Origin: Chromobacterium vaccinii
GTDB lineage: Bacteria; Pseudomonadota; Gammaproteobacteria; Burkholderiales; Chromobacteriaceae
DNA: 64,000 nucleotides
NCBI RefSeq assembly: GCF_000971335.1
Contig: NZ_JZJL01000004.1
Span: 62,001-126,000, forward strand
Direction: 5' to 3'
Every line of letters starts with the position of its first letter. The first letter of the stretch is position 1. The notes under the pieces are model-generated. The model made no database searches, had not been told where the DNA came from, and was given only the letters and a program-made list of their open reading frames with translations. Shown here piece after piece: positions 7,441 to 15,932 of the stretch. Position numbers and translations under genes: made by a program.

Positions 7441-9456
7441 CTAGCTTGCCAGCCCTCTTTTTTTCAGCATGGCCTGCGCCGATGGTTCGCGTCCGCAGAA
7501 AGCCTGGAAGGCCTGCCGCGAGTCGCGGGCGTTGCCGGCGCTGTAGATGTGGCGGCGCAGCGCGTCGGCTAGCCCGGCGTCGAACAGGTCGCCGCTTTCC
7601 TCGAAGCGGGCGAAGGCTTCGGCTTCCAGCACTTCCGCCCACAGGTAGACGTAGTAGCCGGCGGCGTAGCCGCCGTTGAACAGGTGATTGAAGTGGGGCA
7701 GCGAATGGGCGAGCCCGGCTTCTGCCGGCAGGCCGTAATGCTGGCATAGCTCGGTTTCGAAGGCGGCCGGGTCGTCGACGCCGTCGGCTTCCTGATGCAA
7801 CGCCAGGTCCAGCAGGGCCGATATCGTGTAGCGAACGGTGGCGTAGCCCTGCTGGAAGTTTTGCGCGGCGAGGATGCGGGCGCGCAGTTCCGGCGGCATC
7901 GGCTGGCCGGTTTCGGCGTGGTGCGCGTGCTTGTCCAGGATATCCGGCGCCAACGCCCAGTTTTCCATCAGCTGCGACGGCAGCTCGACGAAGTCGCGCA
8001 GCACCTGGGTGCCGGACAGGCGCTGGTAGTCGACGTCCGACAGCAGGCCGTGCAGCGCGTGGCCGAATTCGTGGAACAGCGTGCGCACGTCGTCGAGGCT
8101 CAGCAGCGTCGGCTCGCCCCTGGAAAAATTGGTGTTGTTGACCACGATGGGCAGCGAGATGCCGCCGTGGCGGCCCTGTGCGCGGTAGACGCTCATCCAG
8201 GCGCCGCCCTTCTTGCCGGGGCGGGCGAAGTTGTCGCTGAGGAACACGCCGATCAGCGAGCCATCGCGAAGCACTTCCCAGCCGCGCACGTCCGGGTGGT
8301 AGCGCGGCAGATCGCCGCGTTCGGCGAAGCTCAGGCCGAACAGGCGGCCGGCGGCGTCGAACATCGCGGCGATCATGTTCTCCAGGCTGAAGTAGGGTTT
8401 GATTTCGGCGTCGTCCAGCGCGTAGCGCTCCAGCCGGACTTTCTCCGCCAGATAGCGCCAGTCCCAGGGCGCGATGTCTTCGGGCAGACCTTCGCGCCTG
8501 GCTGTTTCCTGCAACAGCGCCTTTTCCCGCGCGAACTGGCCGAGCGCGGCTTCCCAGGTCGGTTCCAGCAGGCGGTACACAGCCTGGGGCGTGCCGGCCA
8601 TGCGGTCGCTCAGCGCGTAATCGGCATAGTTGGCGTAGCCGAGCAGGCGGGCCTGCCGCTGGCGCAACTGCAAGATGCCGCTGATCAGCGGACGGTTGTC
8701 CCGCGCGGGTGTCGCGCCGCGCGAAGTCCAGGCGCGCCACAGCGTCTCGCGCAGGTCGGCGCGGCTGGAGTGGGTGAGGAAGGCGACGGCGCTGGAGCGC
8801 GCCAGCGTGATCGCATGGCCGTCCAGGCCGCGCTCGCGCGCGGCGAGGGCCGATGCGTCGCGCAGCCAGCCGGGCAGGCCGGCGAGATCGGCCTCGTTTT
8901 GCAACTGGAGCGCGTATTCCGTTTCGTCGGCCAGCACGTTCTGGCCGAAGGCGGTGGACAGCGACGCCAGCTCGGCGACGCAATCGGCGAATTCGCGCCG
9001 CGCTTCGCCTTGCAGCCGGGCACCGGCCAGCGTGAAGTCCAGATGCCAGCGCTGCAGCAGGCGGCGCTGTTCCTCGCTCAACTCCCAGCCTGGAGCCGCG
9101 CGCATCGCTTCGTCCAGCCTGGCGAACAGGCGGTCGTCGAGAAAAACGGCGCTGTAGTGGGCGGCCAGCCTGGGCATCAATTCGCGTTCTGCGGCGCGCA
9201 ATGCCGGCGTGGTGTGGGAGTTGCACAGATTGTGCAGCGCCAGCGTCACGCGTTTCAGCGGCAGCGCCGCGGCGTCGAGTGCCTCCGCGGTGTTGGCGAA
9301 GCTGACGGGGCCGGTCTGCGCGGCGATGGCGGCGATGGCCTGCCGGTGTTCCGCCATCAATTGCTCCAATGCCGGCGCGAAATGCTCGGCGCGGATCAGA
9401 TCGAACGGCGGCAGTTGGTGCGGGGTGAGCCAGTCCTGCAGCAGCGGGTTGTTCAT
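7441..9456 (-). CDS. M3-family oligopeptidase (oligopeptidase A-like), copy 1
   Basis: This cytoplasmic zinc metallopeptidase of the thimet-oligopeptidase/PrlC group degrades short peptides and cleaved signal peptides. It has 671 residues, close to E. coli PrlC. The zinc motif HEFGH is at residues 462-466 and the third ligand Glu lies in ELPSQLMENW. The start is the ATG at 9456, with GAGGAACC just upstream; an upstream ATG at 9495 lacks a site. The adjacent gene at 9591-11615 is a full-length paralogue in the same orientation, so the pair arose by tandem duplication. The C-terminal KKRGLAS is slightly longer than in copy 2. Confidence 0.9.
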   Translation of the reverse strand: MNNPLLQDWLTPHQLPPFDLIRAEHFAPALEQLMAEHRQAIAAIAAQTGPVSFANTAEALDAAALPLKRVTLALHNLCNSHTTPALRAAERELMPRLAAHYSAVFLDDRLFARLDEAMRAAPGWELSEEQRRLLQRWHLDFTLAGARLQGEARREFADCVAELASLSTAFGQNVLADETEYALQLQNEADLAGLPGWLRDASALAARERGLDGHAITLARSSAVAFLTHSSRADLRETLWRAWTSRGATPARDNRPLISGILQLRQRQARLLGYANYADYALSDRMAGTPQAVYRLLEPTWEAALGQFAREKALLQETARREGLPEDIAPWDWRYLAEKVRLERYALDDAEIKPYFSLENMIAAMFDAAGRLFGLSFAERGDLPRYHPDVRGWEVLRDGSLIGVFLSDNFARPGKKGGAWMSVYRAQGRHGGISLPIVVNNTNFSRGEPTLLSLDDVRTLFHEFGHALHGLLSDVDYQRLSGTQVLRDFVELPSQLMENWALAPDILDKHAHHAETGQPMPPELRARILAAQNFQQGYATVRYTISALLDLALHQEADGVDDPAAFETELCQHYGLPAEAGLAHSLPHFNHLFNGGYAAGYYVYLWAEVLEAEAFARFEESGDLFDAGLADALRRHIYSAGNARDSRQAFQAFCGREPSAQAMLKKRGLAS

Positions 9457-9590
9457 GATGGTTCCTCTATTGTTTTTGTCGGCGGGCGGGCTCACGGTCC
9501 CTGGGAGGTTTTGGGTTCAGATGCCGGTTTGCAGTCGGCGCGGCGGGGAGGTTCGGTTGAGGCCGCCGGGCGATCCTGTCGGCCTGGGGC

Positions 9591-11615
9591 TTACAGTAGG
9601 CCGCGGTTTTTCAGCATCGCTTCCGCTTGCGGATCGCGGCCGCGGAAGGCGCGGAAGGCCGCGCGTTGCTCGCGGGCGTCGCCGGCGCTGTAGATATGGC
9701 GGTACAGCTTGTCCGCCAGTTCCGGGTTGAACGGATCGCCGGCTTCCTCGAACGCGGCGAAGGCTTCGGCTTCCAGCACTTCCGCCCACATGTAGACGTA
9801 GTAGCCGGCGGCGTAGGCGTCGTCGGAGAAGATGTGGCCGAAGTGCGGCGGGCGGTGGTTCATGCCGGCCGCCGGAGAGATGCCGAGGCGCTCGCGCTCG
9901 GCGGTTTCGAAGGCGGCGATGTCGATGCCCTCGGCGTCGTCCCGCTCATGCAGCGCCAGGTCGATCAGCGTCGACGCCGCGTAGCGCACCGTCTCGAAGC
10001 CCTGGTTGAAGTGGCGTGCCGCCTTGATCTTGGCGACCAGTTCGGCCGGGATGGCCGCGCCGGTTTCAGCGTGGCGGGCGTGCTTTTCCAGCACTTCCGG
10101 CACCAGCGCCCAGTTCTCCATCAATTGCGACGGCAGCTCGACGTAGTCCCATGGGCAGTTGGGGCTGGCCAGCAACCGGTATTCCACATTGGACAGCAGG
10201 CCGTGCAAGCCGTGGCCGAACTCGTGGAACAGCGTGCGCACGTCGTCGAAGCTCAGCAGGGTCTGGCCGTGGCCGGCCTTGGCGAAGTTGTTGTTGTTGA
10301 CGACGATGGGCAGCGCCTCGCCGCCGTTGCGGGCCTGATAGCGGTAGACATGCATCCAGGCGCCGCCGCGCTTGCTCTGGCGCGCGTAGTTGTCGCCGAG
10401 GAACAGGCCGATCACCTTGCCGCCGCGGCTGACGTCCCAGGCGCGCACGTCCGGGTGGTAGAGCTTGAGGTCATGGCGTTCGCTGAAACCCAGGCCGAAC
10501 AGGCGGCCGGCGACGTCGAACATCGCGGCGATCATATTGTCCAGGCCGAAGTAGGGTTTGATCTCGGCGTCGTCCAGCGCGTAGCGGGCGATGCGCACCT
10601 TCTCCGCCAGGTGGAACCAGTCCCAGGGCTGGATGTCGGCCGGTTCGCCAAGCTTGGCGGCCTCTTCGCGCAGCATCGTCTTTTCCGCTTCGAAGCGGGC
10701 CTTGGCCGGCTCCCATACCTGGTTCATCAGTGCGTGGACCGCGGCCGGCGTTCCGGCCATGCGGTTGGCGATCGCGTAGTCGGCGAAGCTGGGGTAGCCC
10801 AGCAGCTTGGCCTGCTCGACGCGCAGCGCCAGGATCTGCTTGGCCAGCGGGCGGTTGTCGCGCTCCGGGTGCTCGCCGCGGCCGGTCCAGGCGCGCCAGG
10901 CGGCTTCGCGCAGGTCGCGGCGGGCGGAGAAGGTGAGGAAGGGGACGATGGACGAGCGCGACAGCGTGATCGCCCAGCCCGGCAAGCCGCGGGCCTCGGC
11001 CGCGGCGCGGGCGGCGTCCAACAGGAAGGGCGGCAGGCCGGCGAGGTCAGCCTCGCCCAATTGCAGCGCGTACTCGCTTTCGTCGGCCAGCACGTTCTGG
11101 CTGAAGGCGGTGGTCAGCTCGGCCAGGCAGGACACGATTTCAGCGTAACGGCCGCGGTCATCGCCCTGCAGTTTGGCGCCGGCGCGGACGAAGTCGCGGT
11201 GGATCAGGTCCAGCAGGCGGCCTTGCTCCTCGCTGAGGCCCAGGCTGTCGCGCTGAGCGTGGACCTGGTCCAGCCGGGCGAAGAAGCCCTCATGCATGTA
11301 GATGCGGCTGCGGTGGTCGGCCAGCTTCGGCGCCATGCGGCGCTCCACTTCCTGCAGCTCAGGCGAGGTTTCCGACGAAGTCTGGTTGTCCAGCAGCAGC
11401 TGGGCGCGTTCCAGCTTATGGCCGCTGCGGTCGAAGGCTGCGGCGGTGTTGTCGAAACTGGCCGGCGCCGTCAGCGCGGCCAGCGCGTCGATCTGGGACA
11501 GGTGCTCGGCGAACAGCGCCTCGAAGGCCGGTTCGAAGTGCTCGGGACGAATTTGCTCGAACGGGGGCAACTGGTGAGGGGTGGTCCAGTCTTGCAGCAG
11601 GGGATTGGCGTTCAT
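9591..11615 (-). CDS. prlC: M3-family oligopeptidase A, copy 2
   Basis: The 674-residue protein starts MNANPLLQDWTTPHQLPPFE, nearly the same opening as copy 1. It carries HEFGH at residues 464-468 and the downstream ligand region ELPSQLMENWALVPEVL. It would hydrolyse signal peptides and small peptides in the cytosol. It is the upstream member of the pair. The 134-base gap to copy 1 has no clear terminator, so read-through is possible. I give the symbol to this copy because it looks the more conventional one; which copy is ancestral cannot be settled by eye. Confidence 0.88.
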   Translation of the reverse strand: MNANPLLQDWTTPHQLPPFEQIRPEHFEPAFEALFAEHLSQIDALAALTAPASFDNTAAAFDRSGHKLERAQLLLDNQTSSETSPELQEVERRMAPKLADHRSRIYMHEGFFARLDQVHAQRDSLGLSEEQGRLLDLIHRDFVRAGAKLQGDDRGRYAEIVSCLAELTTAFSQNVLADESEYALQLGEADLAGLPPFLLDAARAAAEARGLPGWAITLSRSSIVPFLTFSARRDLREAAWRAWTGRGEHPERDNRPLAKQILALRVEQAKLLGYPSFADYAIANRMAGTPAAVHALMNQVWEPAKARFEAEKTMLREEAAKLGEPADIQPWDWFHLAEKVRIARYALDDAEIKPYFGLDNMIAAMFDVAGRLFGLGFSERHDLKLYHPDVRAWDVSRGGKVIGLFLGDNYARQSKRGGAWMHVYRYQARNGGEALPIVVNNNNFAKAGHGQTLLSFDDVRTLFHEFGHGLHGLLSNVEYRLLASPNCPWDYVELPSQLMENWALVPEVLEKHARHAETGAAIPAELVAKIKAARHFNQGFETVRYAASTLIDLALHERDDAEGIDIAAFETAERERLGISPAAGMNHRPPHFGHIFSDDAYAAGYYVYMWAEVLEAEAFAAFEEAGDPFNPELADKLYRHIYSAGDAREQRAAFRAFRGRDPQAEAMLKNRGLL

Positions 11616-11701
11616 GGCGCTCTTCTCGTTTGGGTTGGCGTTGAGCTCATGACTTTAGCATTGTTTCTGGTCGGAACAAACCAGTCCATGCCGGCGGGAT
11701 G

Positions 11702-12067
11702 TCACAGGTTCTGCGCGATCCGCCACAACACGCCGGATGGATCGGTCAGCGTGAAGTCCAGCATGCGCCACGGCTGCTGCTTCAGGTCTCCCATTGCGAT
11801 CCGGTATTTCTCGGCGACGCCTCGGCGCTTCAATTCCGCATGCCAGGCTGCGGCGTCTTCGACCAGCAGATGCATCATGCAATTGGCGGCGAATTCCGGA
11901 TGGTAGTAGTCCTGCAGCAGGAAGCTGCAATCGCCGTGGGCGAAGTAGGCGATGCCGTCGCCGACGAATTTCCTCTCGAAGCCGATGTCCTGGTAGAAGG
12001 CCTGGGACAGAGCGAAATCGCGGCTGGGGATGAAGGTTTTCAGTTCGACGCTATTCAGATTCGGCAC
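11702..12067 (-). CDS. VOC (glyoxalase/bleomycin-resistance) family protein
   Basis: The 121-residue protein has the two beta-alpha-beta-beta-beta repeats of the vicinal-oxygen-chelate superfamily. The first repeat is KTFIPSRDFALSQAFYQDIGFER. The second starts at MHLLVEDAAAWHAELKRRGV and ends with MLDFTLTDPSGVLWRIAQNL. Possible metal ligands are present, but the substrate cannot be read from the sequence. It follows oxyR on the same strand, separated by a terminator. Confidence 0.8.
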   Translation of the reverse strand: MPNLNSVELKTFIPSRDFALSQAFYQDIGFERKFVGDGIAYFAHGDCSFLLQDYYHPEFAANCMMHLLVEDAAAWHAELKRRGVAEKYRIAMGDLKQQPWRMLDFTLTDPSGVLWRIAQNL

Positions 12068-12089
12068 GACGACTCTCCTCCAGGATGTG

Positions 12090-12119
12090 AAAAACCCGCC
12101 TCGGCGGTGCCGGGCGGGT
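12090..12119 (-). terminator. Terminator after the min-oxyR operon
   Basis: On the minus strand: ACCCGCC, loop, GGCGGGTTTTT. It lies between oxyR and the VOC gene. Confidence 0.7.
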
Positions 12120-12143
12120 CATCGGACTACGGCAATGGCGGCC

Positions 12144-13082
12144 TCAAGCCAGCTTGGGCTCGCCTTCCAGCATCACCACATCGGGCAGGCCGGAGCGGAA
12201 CACCGCCTGCCGCAGCGTCTCTATCGCCTTCTTGCGGAAGAACTGCTTGCGGGTCACCAGCAGCACGCGGCGCTGCGGGGCGGGCGCGTCGAAGGGGACG
12301 ATGGACAGCAGCGATTCGTCGCCGGCGCCGACCGAAGTGGCCGGCATCACGGTGACGCCCATGCCGCTGGCCACCATGTGGCGTATGGTGTTCAGCGAGC
12401 TGCCTTGCAGCGCGCTGGCCAGGTTGTTGCCGTGGTTCTGCCGGCTGGACAGTTCGCTGCAGGTTTGCAGAACCTGGTCGCGGAAGCAGTTGCCCTGGGT
12501 CAGCAGCAACACGCTTTCCTCAGCCAGCTGACAGGGGTCGATGACCTGCTGCTTTTCCCAGGGATGGCCTTTGGGCGTGGCGACGACGAAGGGTTCGTCG
12601 TACAGCGGCCAGGCTTCGATGCCGGTTTCCTCGAAGGGATCGGCGACGATGATGGCGTCGACCTCGCCGCGCTTGAGCATTTCCGCCAGCCGGGAGGTGT
12701 AGTTCTCCTCCAGGATCAGCGGCATGTCGGGCGCCAGGATGCGCAGCGCCGGAATCAGCTTGGGCAGCAAATAGGGGCTGATTGTGAAGATCACCCCCAG
12801 CTTCAGCGGCCCGGCCAGCTCGTTCTGGTGCTCGCCGGCCAGGCGCTTGACCGCCTCGGCCTCTTCCAGCACGCGCTGGGACTGCTCGATGATGCGTTCG
12901 CCTATTTCGGTGACGGCCACTTCCTGGCCGCCGCGTTCAAACAGGGTGATGCCCAGCTCGTCTTCCAGCTTCTTGATGGCGATCGACAGCGTCGGCTGGC
13001 TGACGAAGCAGCTCTGGGCCGCGCGGCCGAAGTGGCGCTCGCGCGCCACCGCCACGATATAGCGCAGTTCGGTCAGCGTCAT
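12144..13082 (-). CDS. oxyR: Hydrogen-peroxide sensor and LysR-type regulator OxyR
   Basis: The 312-residue LysR-type protein has an N-terminal winged helix (MTLTELRYIVAVARERHFGR; recognition helix CFVSQPTLSIAIKKLE) and a periplasmic-binding-protein-like sensor domain. The redox cysteines are Cys199 and Cys208 in GNCFRDQVLQTC, at the same positions and spacing as in E. coli OxyR, so disulfide switching should be intact. Its ATG is only 3 bases after the minE stop. It is therefore almost certainly transcribed with minCDE rather than divergently from a target gene. Confidence 0.95.
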   Translation of the reverse strand: MTLTELRYIVAVARERHFGRAAQSCFVSQPTLSIAIKKLEDELGITLFERGGQEVAVTEIGERIIEQSQRVLEEAEAVKRLAGEHQNELAGPLKLGVIFTISPYLLPKLIPALRILAPDMPLILEENYTSRLAEMLKRGEVDAIIVADPFEETGIEAWPLYDEPFVVATPKGHPWEKQQVIDPCQLAEESVLLLTQGNCFRDQVLQTCSELSSRQNHGNNLASALQGSSLNTIRHMVASGMGVTVMPATSVGAGDESLLSIVPFDAPAPQRRVLLVTRKQFFRKKAIETLRQAVFRSGLPDVVMLEGEPKLA

Positions 13083-13085
13083 GGC

Positions 13086-13343
13086 TTAGCGTTGGTGTTC
13101 CGGCAGCACGATGTTGACCTCCAGGACTTCGTAGTCGTCCTGGCGCTCGACCTGCACCTTGATGTCTTCCAGGTTGACGGACACGTACTTGGAGATCACT
13201 TCCATCAGCTCGCGCTGCAGTGCGGGCAGGTAGTCGGGCGCGTGGCGGCCGTTGCGCTCGTGCGCGAGGATGATCTGCAGGCGTTCGCGGGCGATGGCGG
13301 CGGATTTCTGGCGCTTGCCGAAAATCATATCGATCAATGACAT
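13086..13343 (-). CDS. minE: Cell division topological specificity factor MinE
   Basis: MinE stimulates the MinD ATPase and drives pole-to-pole oscillation so that the Z ring forms at mid-cell. The 85 residues comprise an N-terminal amphipathic anti-MinCD segment ([26 protein letters not shown]) and a C-terminal topological domain with [11 protein letters not shown]-like sequence. It follows minD by 3 bases. Confidence 0.95.
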   Translation of the reverse strand: MSLIDMIFGKRQKSAAIARERLQIILAHERNGRHAPDYLPALQRELMEVISKYVSVNLEDIKVQVERQDDYEVLEVNIVLPEHQR

Positions 13344-13346
13344 GGC

Positions 13347-14159
13347 TTAACCTCCGAACAGGCGCTTGAGGATGCTTACCTTGGGGGCTTCCAGGAAGCG
13401 CATCGGGCGTTCTTCGCCCAGGAAGCGCGAGATCACGTCGCCGTAGGCGTCAGCCACGTCGCTGCCTTTCAGGTGGATGGCGGGGGTGCCGGAGTTGGAC
13501 GCCTGCAGCACGCTTTGCGACTCGGGAATGACGCCGATCAGCGGCACGCGCAGGATCTCCTTAACGTCGTCGACCGACAGCATTTCGCCCTTGTCGACGC
13601 GGCCCGGCGAGTAACGGGTGATCAGCAGGTGCTCCTTGACCGGCTCGCGGCCTTCCTCGGCGCGTTTGGATTTGGACGACAAAATGCCCAGGATGCGGTC
13701 GGAGTCGCGCACCGACGACACTTCAGGGTTGGTGACGATCAGCGCCTCGTCGGCGAAATAGAGCGACATCAGCGCGCCCTTCTCGATGCCGGCCGGGGAG
13801 TCGCAGACGATGTAGTCGAAGCCGGCTTCTTCCAGCTCCTTCAGCACTTTTTCCACGCCCTCCAGCGTCAGCGCGTCCTTGTCTCGGGTTTGCGAGGCGG
13901 GAAGGATGTAGAGGTTGTCGCAGTGCTTGTCCTTGATCAGGGTCTGGTTCAGGCTGGACTCGCCGTTGACCACGTTGATCAGGTCGTACACCACGCGGCG
14001 TTCGCAACCCATGATCAGATCCAGGTTGCGCAGGCCGACGTCGAAGTCGATCACGGCAGTCTTGTGGCCGCGCAGTGCCAGGCCGGAGGCGAAGCTCGCG
14101 CTGGTGGTGGTTTTGCCTACTCCACCCTTGCCGGATGTCACAACGATGATTTTTGCCAC
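13347..14159 (-). CDS. minD: Septum site-determining ATPase MinD
   Basis: This is the membrane-associated ParA/MinD-type ATPase that recruits MinC. In the 270 residues the deviant Walker A is GKGGVGKTT at about residues 10-18. The switch regions are DFDVGLRNLD and CDSPAGIEKGA. A C-terminal amphipathic membrane-targeting helix ends in ILKRLFGG. It lies between minC (20 bases upstream) and minE (3 bases downstream). Confidence 0.97.
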   Translation of the reverse strand: MAKIIVVTSGKGGVGKTTTSASFASGLALRGHKTAVIDFDVGLRNLDLIMGCERRVVYDLINVVNGESSLNQTLIKDKHCDNLYILPASQTRDKDALTLEGVEKVLKELEEAGFDYIVCDSPAGIEKGALMSLYFADEALIVTNPEVSSVRDSDRILGILSSKSKRAEEGREPVKEHLLITRYSPGRVDKGEMLSVDDVKEILRVPLIGVIPESQSVLQASNSGTPAIHLKGSDVADAYGDVISRFLGEERPMRFLEAPKVSILKRLFGG

Positions 14160-14179
14160 GGGGCTTTCCTTTGAAAGTG

Positions 14180-14899
14180 TTACTCGCCGAGCGCGGTCAT
14201 CACCAGCCGCTCGTTCTCAAGATAGATTTGGGTCGGCTTGCCCAGAATGCTGTCCGGCAAGGCCTGTTCGATCGTGCGGTACACGCCGGCGATGGACACC
14301 AGTTCGGCCTCCATGCTGCGGGCGAAGATGCGGGCGGCGTGATTGCCGCGCGCGCCTGCCAGGGCGCGGCCGCGCAAAGGCGCATAAACGTGGATGTTGC
14401 CGTCCGCGATGACTTCGGCGCCGGCGCTGACCATCGCCAGCACCACCAAGTCTCCGCCCTTGGCGTAGATCTGCTGGCCGGCGCGGACAGGGCGGTCGAC
14501 GATCATGGTCGCGGCGGCGGGCGACGCAACTGTTTCGACGGCCGGCTTGGCCGCCGGTTCCGCGGCGGCTTGCGCCGAGCGGGGTTGGGCGGCGCTGTTG
14601 GCGAAAGCGAGGCCGAAACGGCTGGCCATGGCGGCCAGCGCGTTGTCCGGATGGCGCAGCGCCACCGCGCGGATGCCGCGGCGGCTGAGCAGGGGCAGCA
14701 GGCGGCCCAAGTCCAGCTCGGCCGGATTGGGCAGCGCTTCCACGTCGAGGACGAAGGCCTCGGCGGGGGCGTCGCTGGTGTCGCCGAAACGCGCGTCCAG
14801 CGCCTGGCTCAGTTCGTCCAGGTTGTCGGTGCGCAGCAAGAGCGCCAGCAAGTCCAGGCTGGCGGATTTAATGTCGAAGGCGTTGGCCACGGGGCTCAT
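14180..14899 (-). CDS. minC: Septum formation inhibitor MinC
   Basis: MinC antagonises FtsZ polymerisation away from mid-cell. The 239 residues comprise an N-terminal FtsZ-binding domain (about 1-100), a variable Ala-rich linker (about 100-135), and a C-terminal beta-helix dimerisation domain. The last contains [21 protein letters not shown] and [13 protein letters not shown], typical of the family. It is the first gene of minC-minD-minE-oxyR; the promoter should lie in 14900-15000. Confidence 0.95.
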   Translation of the reverse strand: MSPVANAFDIKSASLDLLALLLRTDNLDELSQALDARFGDTSDAPAEAFVLDVEALPNPAELDLGRLLPLLSRRGIRAVALRHPDNALAAMASRFGLAFANSAAQPRSAQAAAEPAAKPAVETVASPAAATMIVDRPVRAGQQIYAKGGDLVVLAMVSAGAEVIADGNIHVYAPLRGRALAGARGNHAARIFARSMEAELVSIAGVYRTIEQALPDSILGKPTQIYLENERLVMTALGE

Positions 14900-15309
14900 T
14901 GGGCTAGCTTTAATTTTGGTAGATAGATTTCTTCTATGGCGCGAGTGTACTGGCTTGGGCGCGGCCTTTCAATGGCGGCGATCCGTTGGCGGGCCATGTC
15001 GTGGCGGAGGTCAGACATCGGCGGGCCGGCGCCTGGCCCGGGATGCGGTCATGGTTGTTGCGGCGCGAAAACTCGGCGATGGAATCTTGCCTCGGCGGAC
15101 AGGTGTGGCGTTGTCATGATTATGGAATAATCGCATGATAAAACCGTGGCGAAATAGCCATTTAGTGCATTGTGCGTTGCGTCAAATTCTTGACTGGGCG
15201 AGTTGTCCGGCGTTAAAGTGGAATTGTTGCAATGCAGCATTCGCGGAACAGCGGTGTTGTCGCTGCCGTACCGAGTCGTTGTCTATCCGACATACTAGGA
15301 GCCGATCAC
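14900..15309. other. Divergent regulatory region between minC and the phasin gene
   Basis: This 410-base stretch holds no convincing gene. The left part is GC-rich, with weak minC promoter signals near CTTTAATTTTGGTAG. The centre (15105-15180) is AT-rich. It contains a candidate + promoter TTGTCA (15111-15116), 17 bases, CATGAT (15134-15139), with the inverted repeat GATTAT-GGA-ATAATC (15118-15132) inside its spacer. The right part holds the phasin promoter and PhaR-like element listed separately. Confidence 0.5.
15190..15239 (+). promoter_or_regulatory. Candidate phasin promoter with a PhaR-like operator
   Basis: TTGACT (15190-15195), 17 bases, TTAAAG (15213-15218). It is followed at 15228-15239 by TGCAATGCAGCA, a TGC-N3-GCA element of the kind bound by PhaR/PhbF repressors of polyhydroxybutyrate genes. 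The element would lie just downstream of the transcription start, as for a repressor. The same 12-mer occurs at 16752-16763. Confidence 0.45.
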
Positions 15310-15879
15310 ATGTTTACCACTACCCAGGAACTCTCCGCCCTCGGCCAGTCGCAGTTCGACAAGGCCGTTCGTTTGTCTTCCATCGTCCTGGCCGGCGCCG
15401 AGCGTTTCGCCAGCCTGCAGCTGGACCTGTCCCGCAAGTTGCTGAACGACAATGCCGAGACCTTCAAGGCGCTGAGCGAAGTGAAGGACGCCAAGACGCT
15501 GGGCGAATTGCAGACCAGCCTGGCGCAGCCGGCGCTGGACCAGGCATTCTCGGCCGCCCGCAACGTCTACGACGCCGCGCTGACCACCCAGAACGAGCTG
15601 AGCAGCTTCGTCGAAGAGCAGATCGCCGAGAACAGCAAGGCGTTGCAATCCGGCCTGGACCGCCTGTCCAAGAACGCGCCGGCCGGCTCCGACGTCGCCG
15701 TAGCCGCGTTGAAGACGCTGCTGAACACCTCCACCGCCGCGTTTGAAAGCGTGTCCAAGACCGCGAAGAAAGTGGGCGCCGAAATCGCCGAAGCCGGTGT
15801 GGAGGCCGCCACCAACTCCGCGAAGGCCGCCAGCGCCGCCGTTTCCCGCAGCAAGAAGACCACCACTAGCGCCGCCTGA
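15310..15879 (+). CDS. phaP: Phasin family protein (polyhydroxyalkanoate granule-associated)
   Basis: Phasins coat polyhydroxyalkanoate granules and control their number and size. The 189 residues are nearly all helical and begin MFTTTQELSALGQSQFDKAV, which fits the phasin_2 type. They continue through amphipathic repeats (LSSIVLAGAERFASLQLDLSR), and the tail is Ala/Lys/Ser-rich (from about 165), like histone-like phasin tails. The start at 15310 is supported by TAGGAG about 9 bases upstream. Expression is probably controlled by a PhaR-type repressor through the element at 15228. Confidence 0.9.
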   Translation: MFTTTQELSALGQSQFDKAVRLSSIVLAGAERFASLQLDLSRKLLNDNAETFKALSEVKDAKTLGELQTSLAQPALDQAFSAARNVYDAALTTQNELSSFVEEQIAENSKALQSGLDRLSKNAPAGSDVAVAALKTLLNTSTAAFESVSKTAKKVGAEIAEAGVEAATNSAKAASAAVSRSKKTTTSAA

Positions 15880-15902
15880 TCCCGCGCTCTGGTCAAGTCA
15901 CT

Positions 15903-15932
15903 CCCGCCGACGGCATGCCGCGGCGGGTTTTT
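15903..15932 (+). terminator. Terminator after the phasin gene
   Basis: CCCGCCG / CGGCGGG stem with an 11-base loop, then TTTTT on the + strand. It abuts the stop of the convergent gene. Confidence 0.75.

Noticed and set aside
14936-15130. Small gene in the minC-phasin gap
   Set aside because: No ribosome site, no conserved-looking sequence, and unusual composition compared with real genes here.
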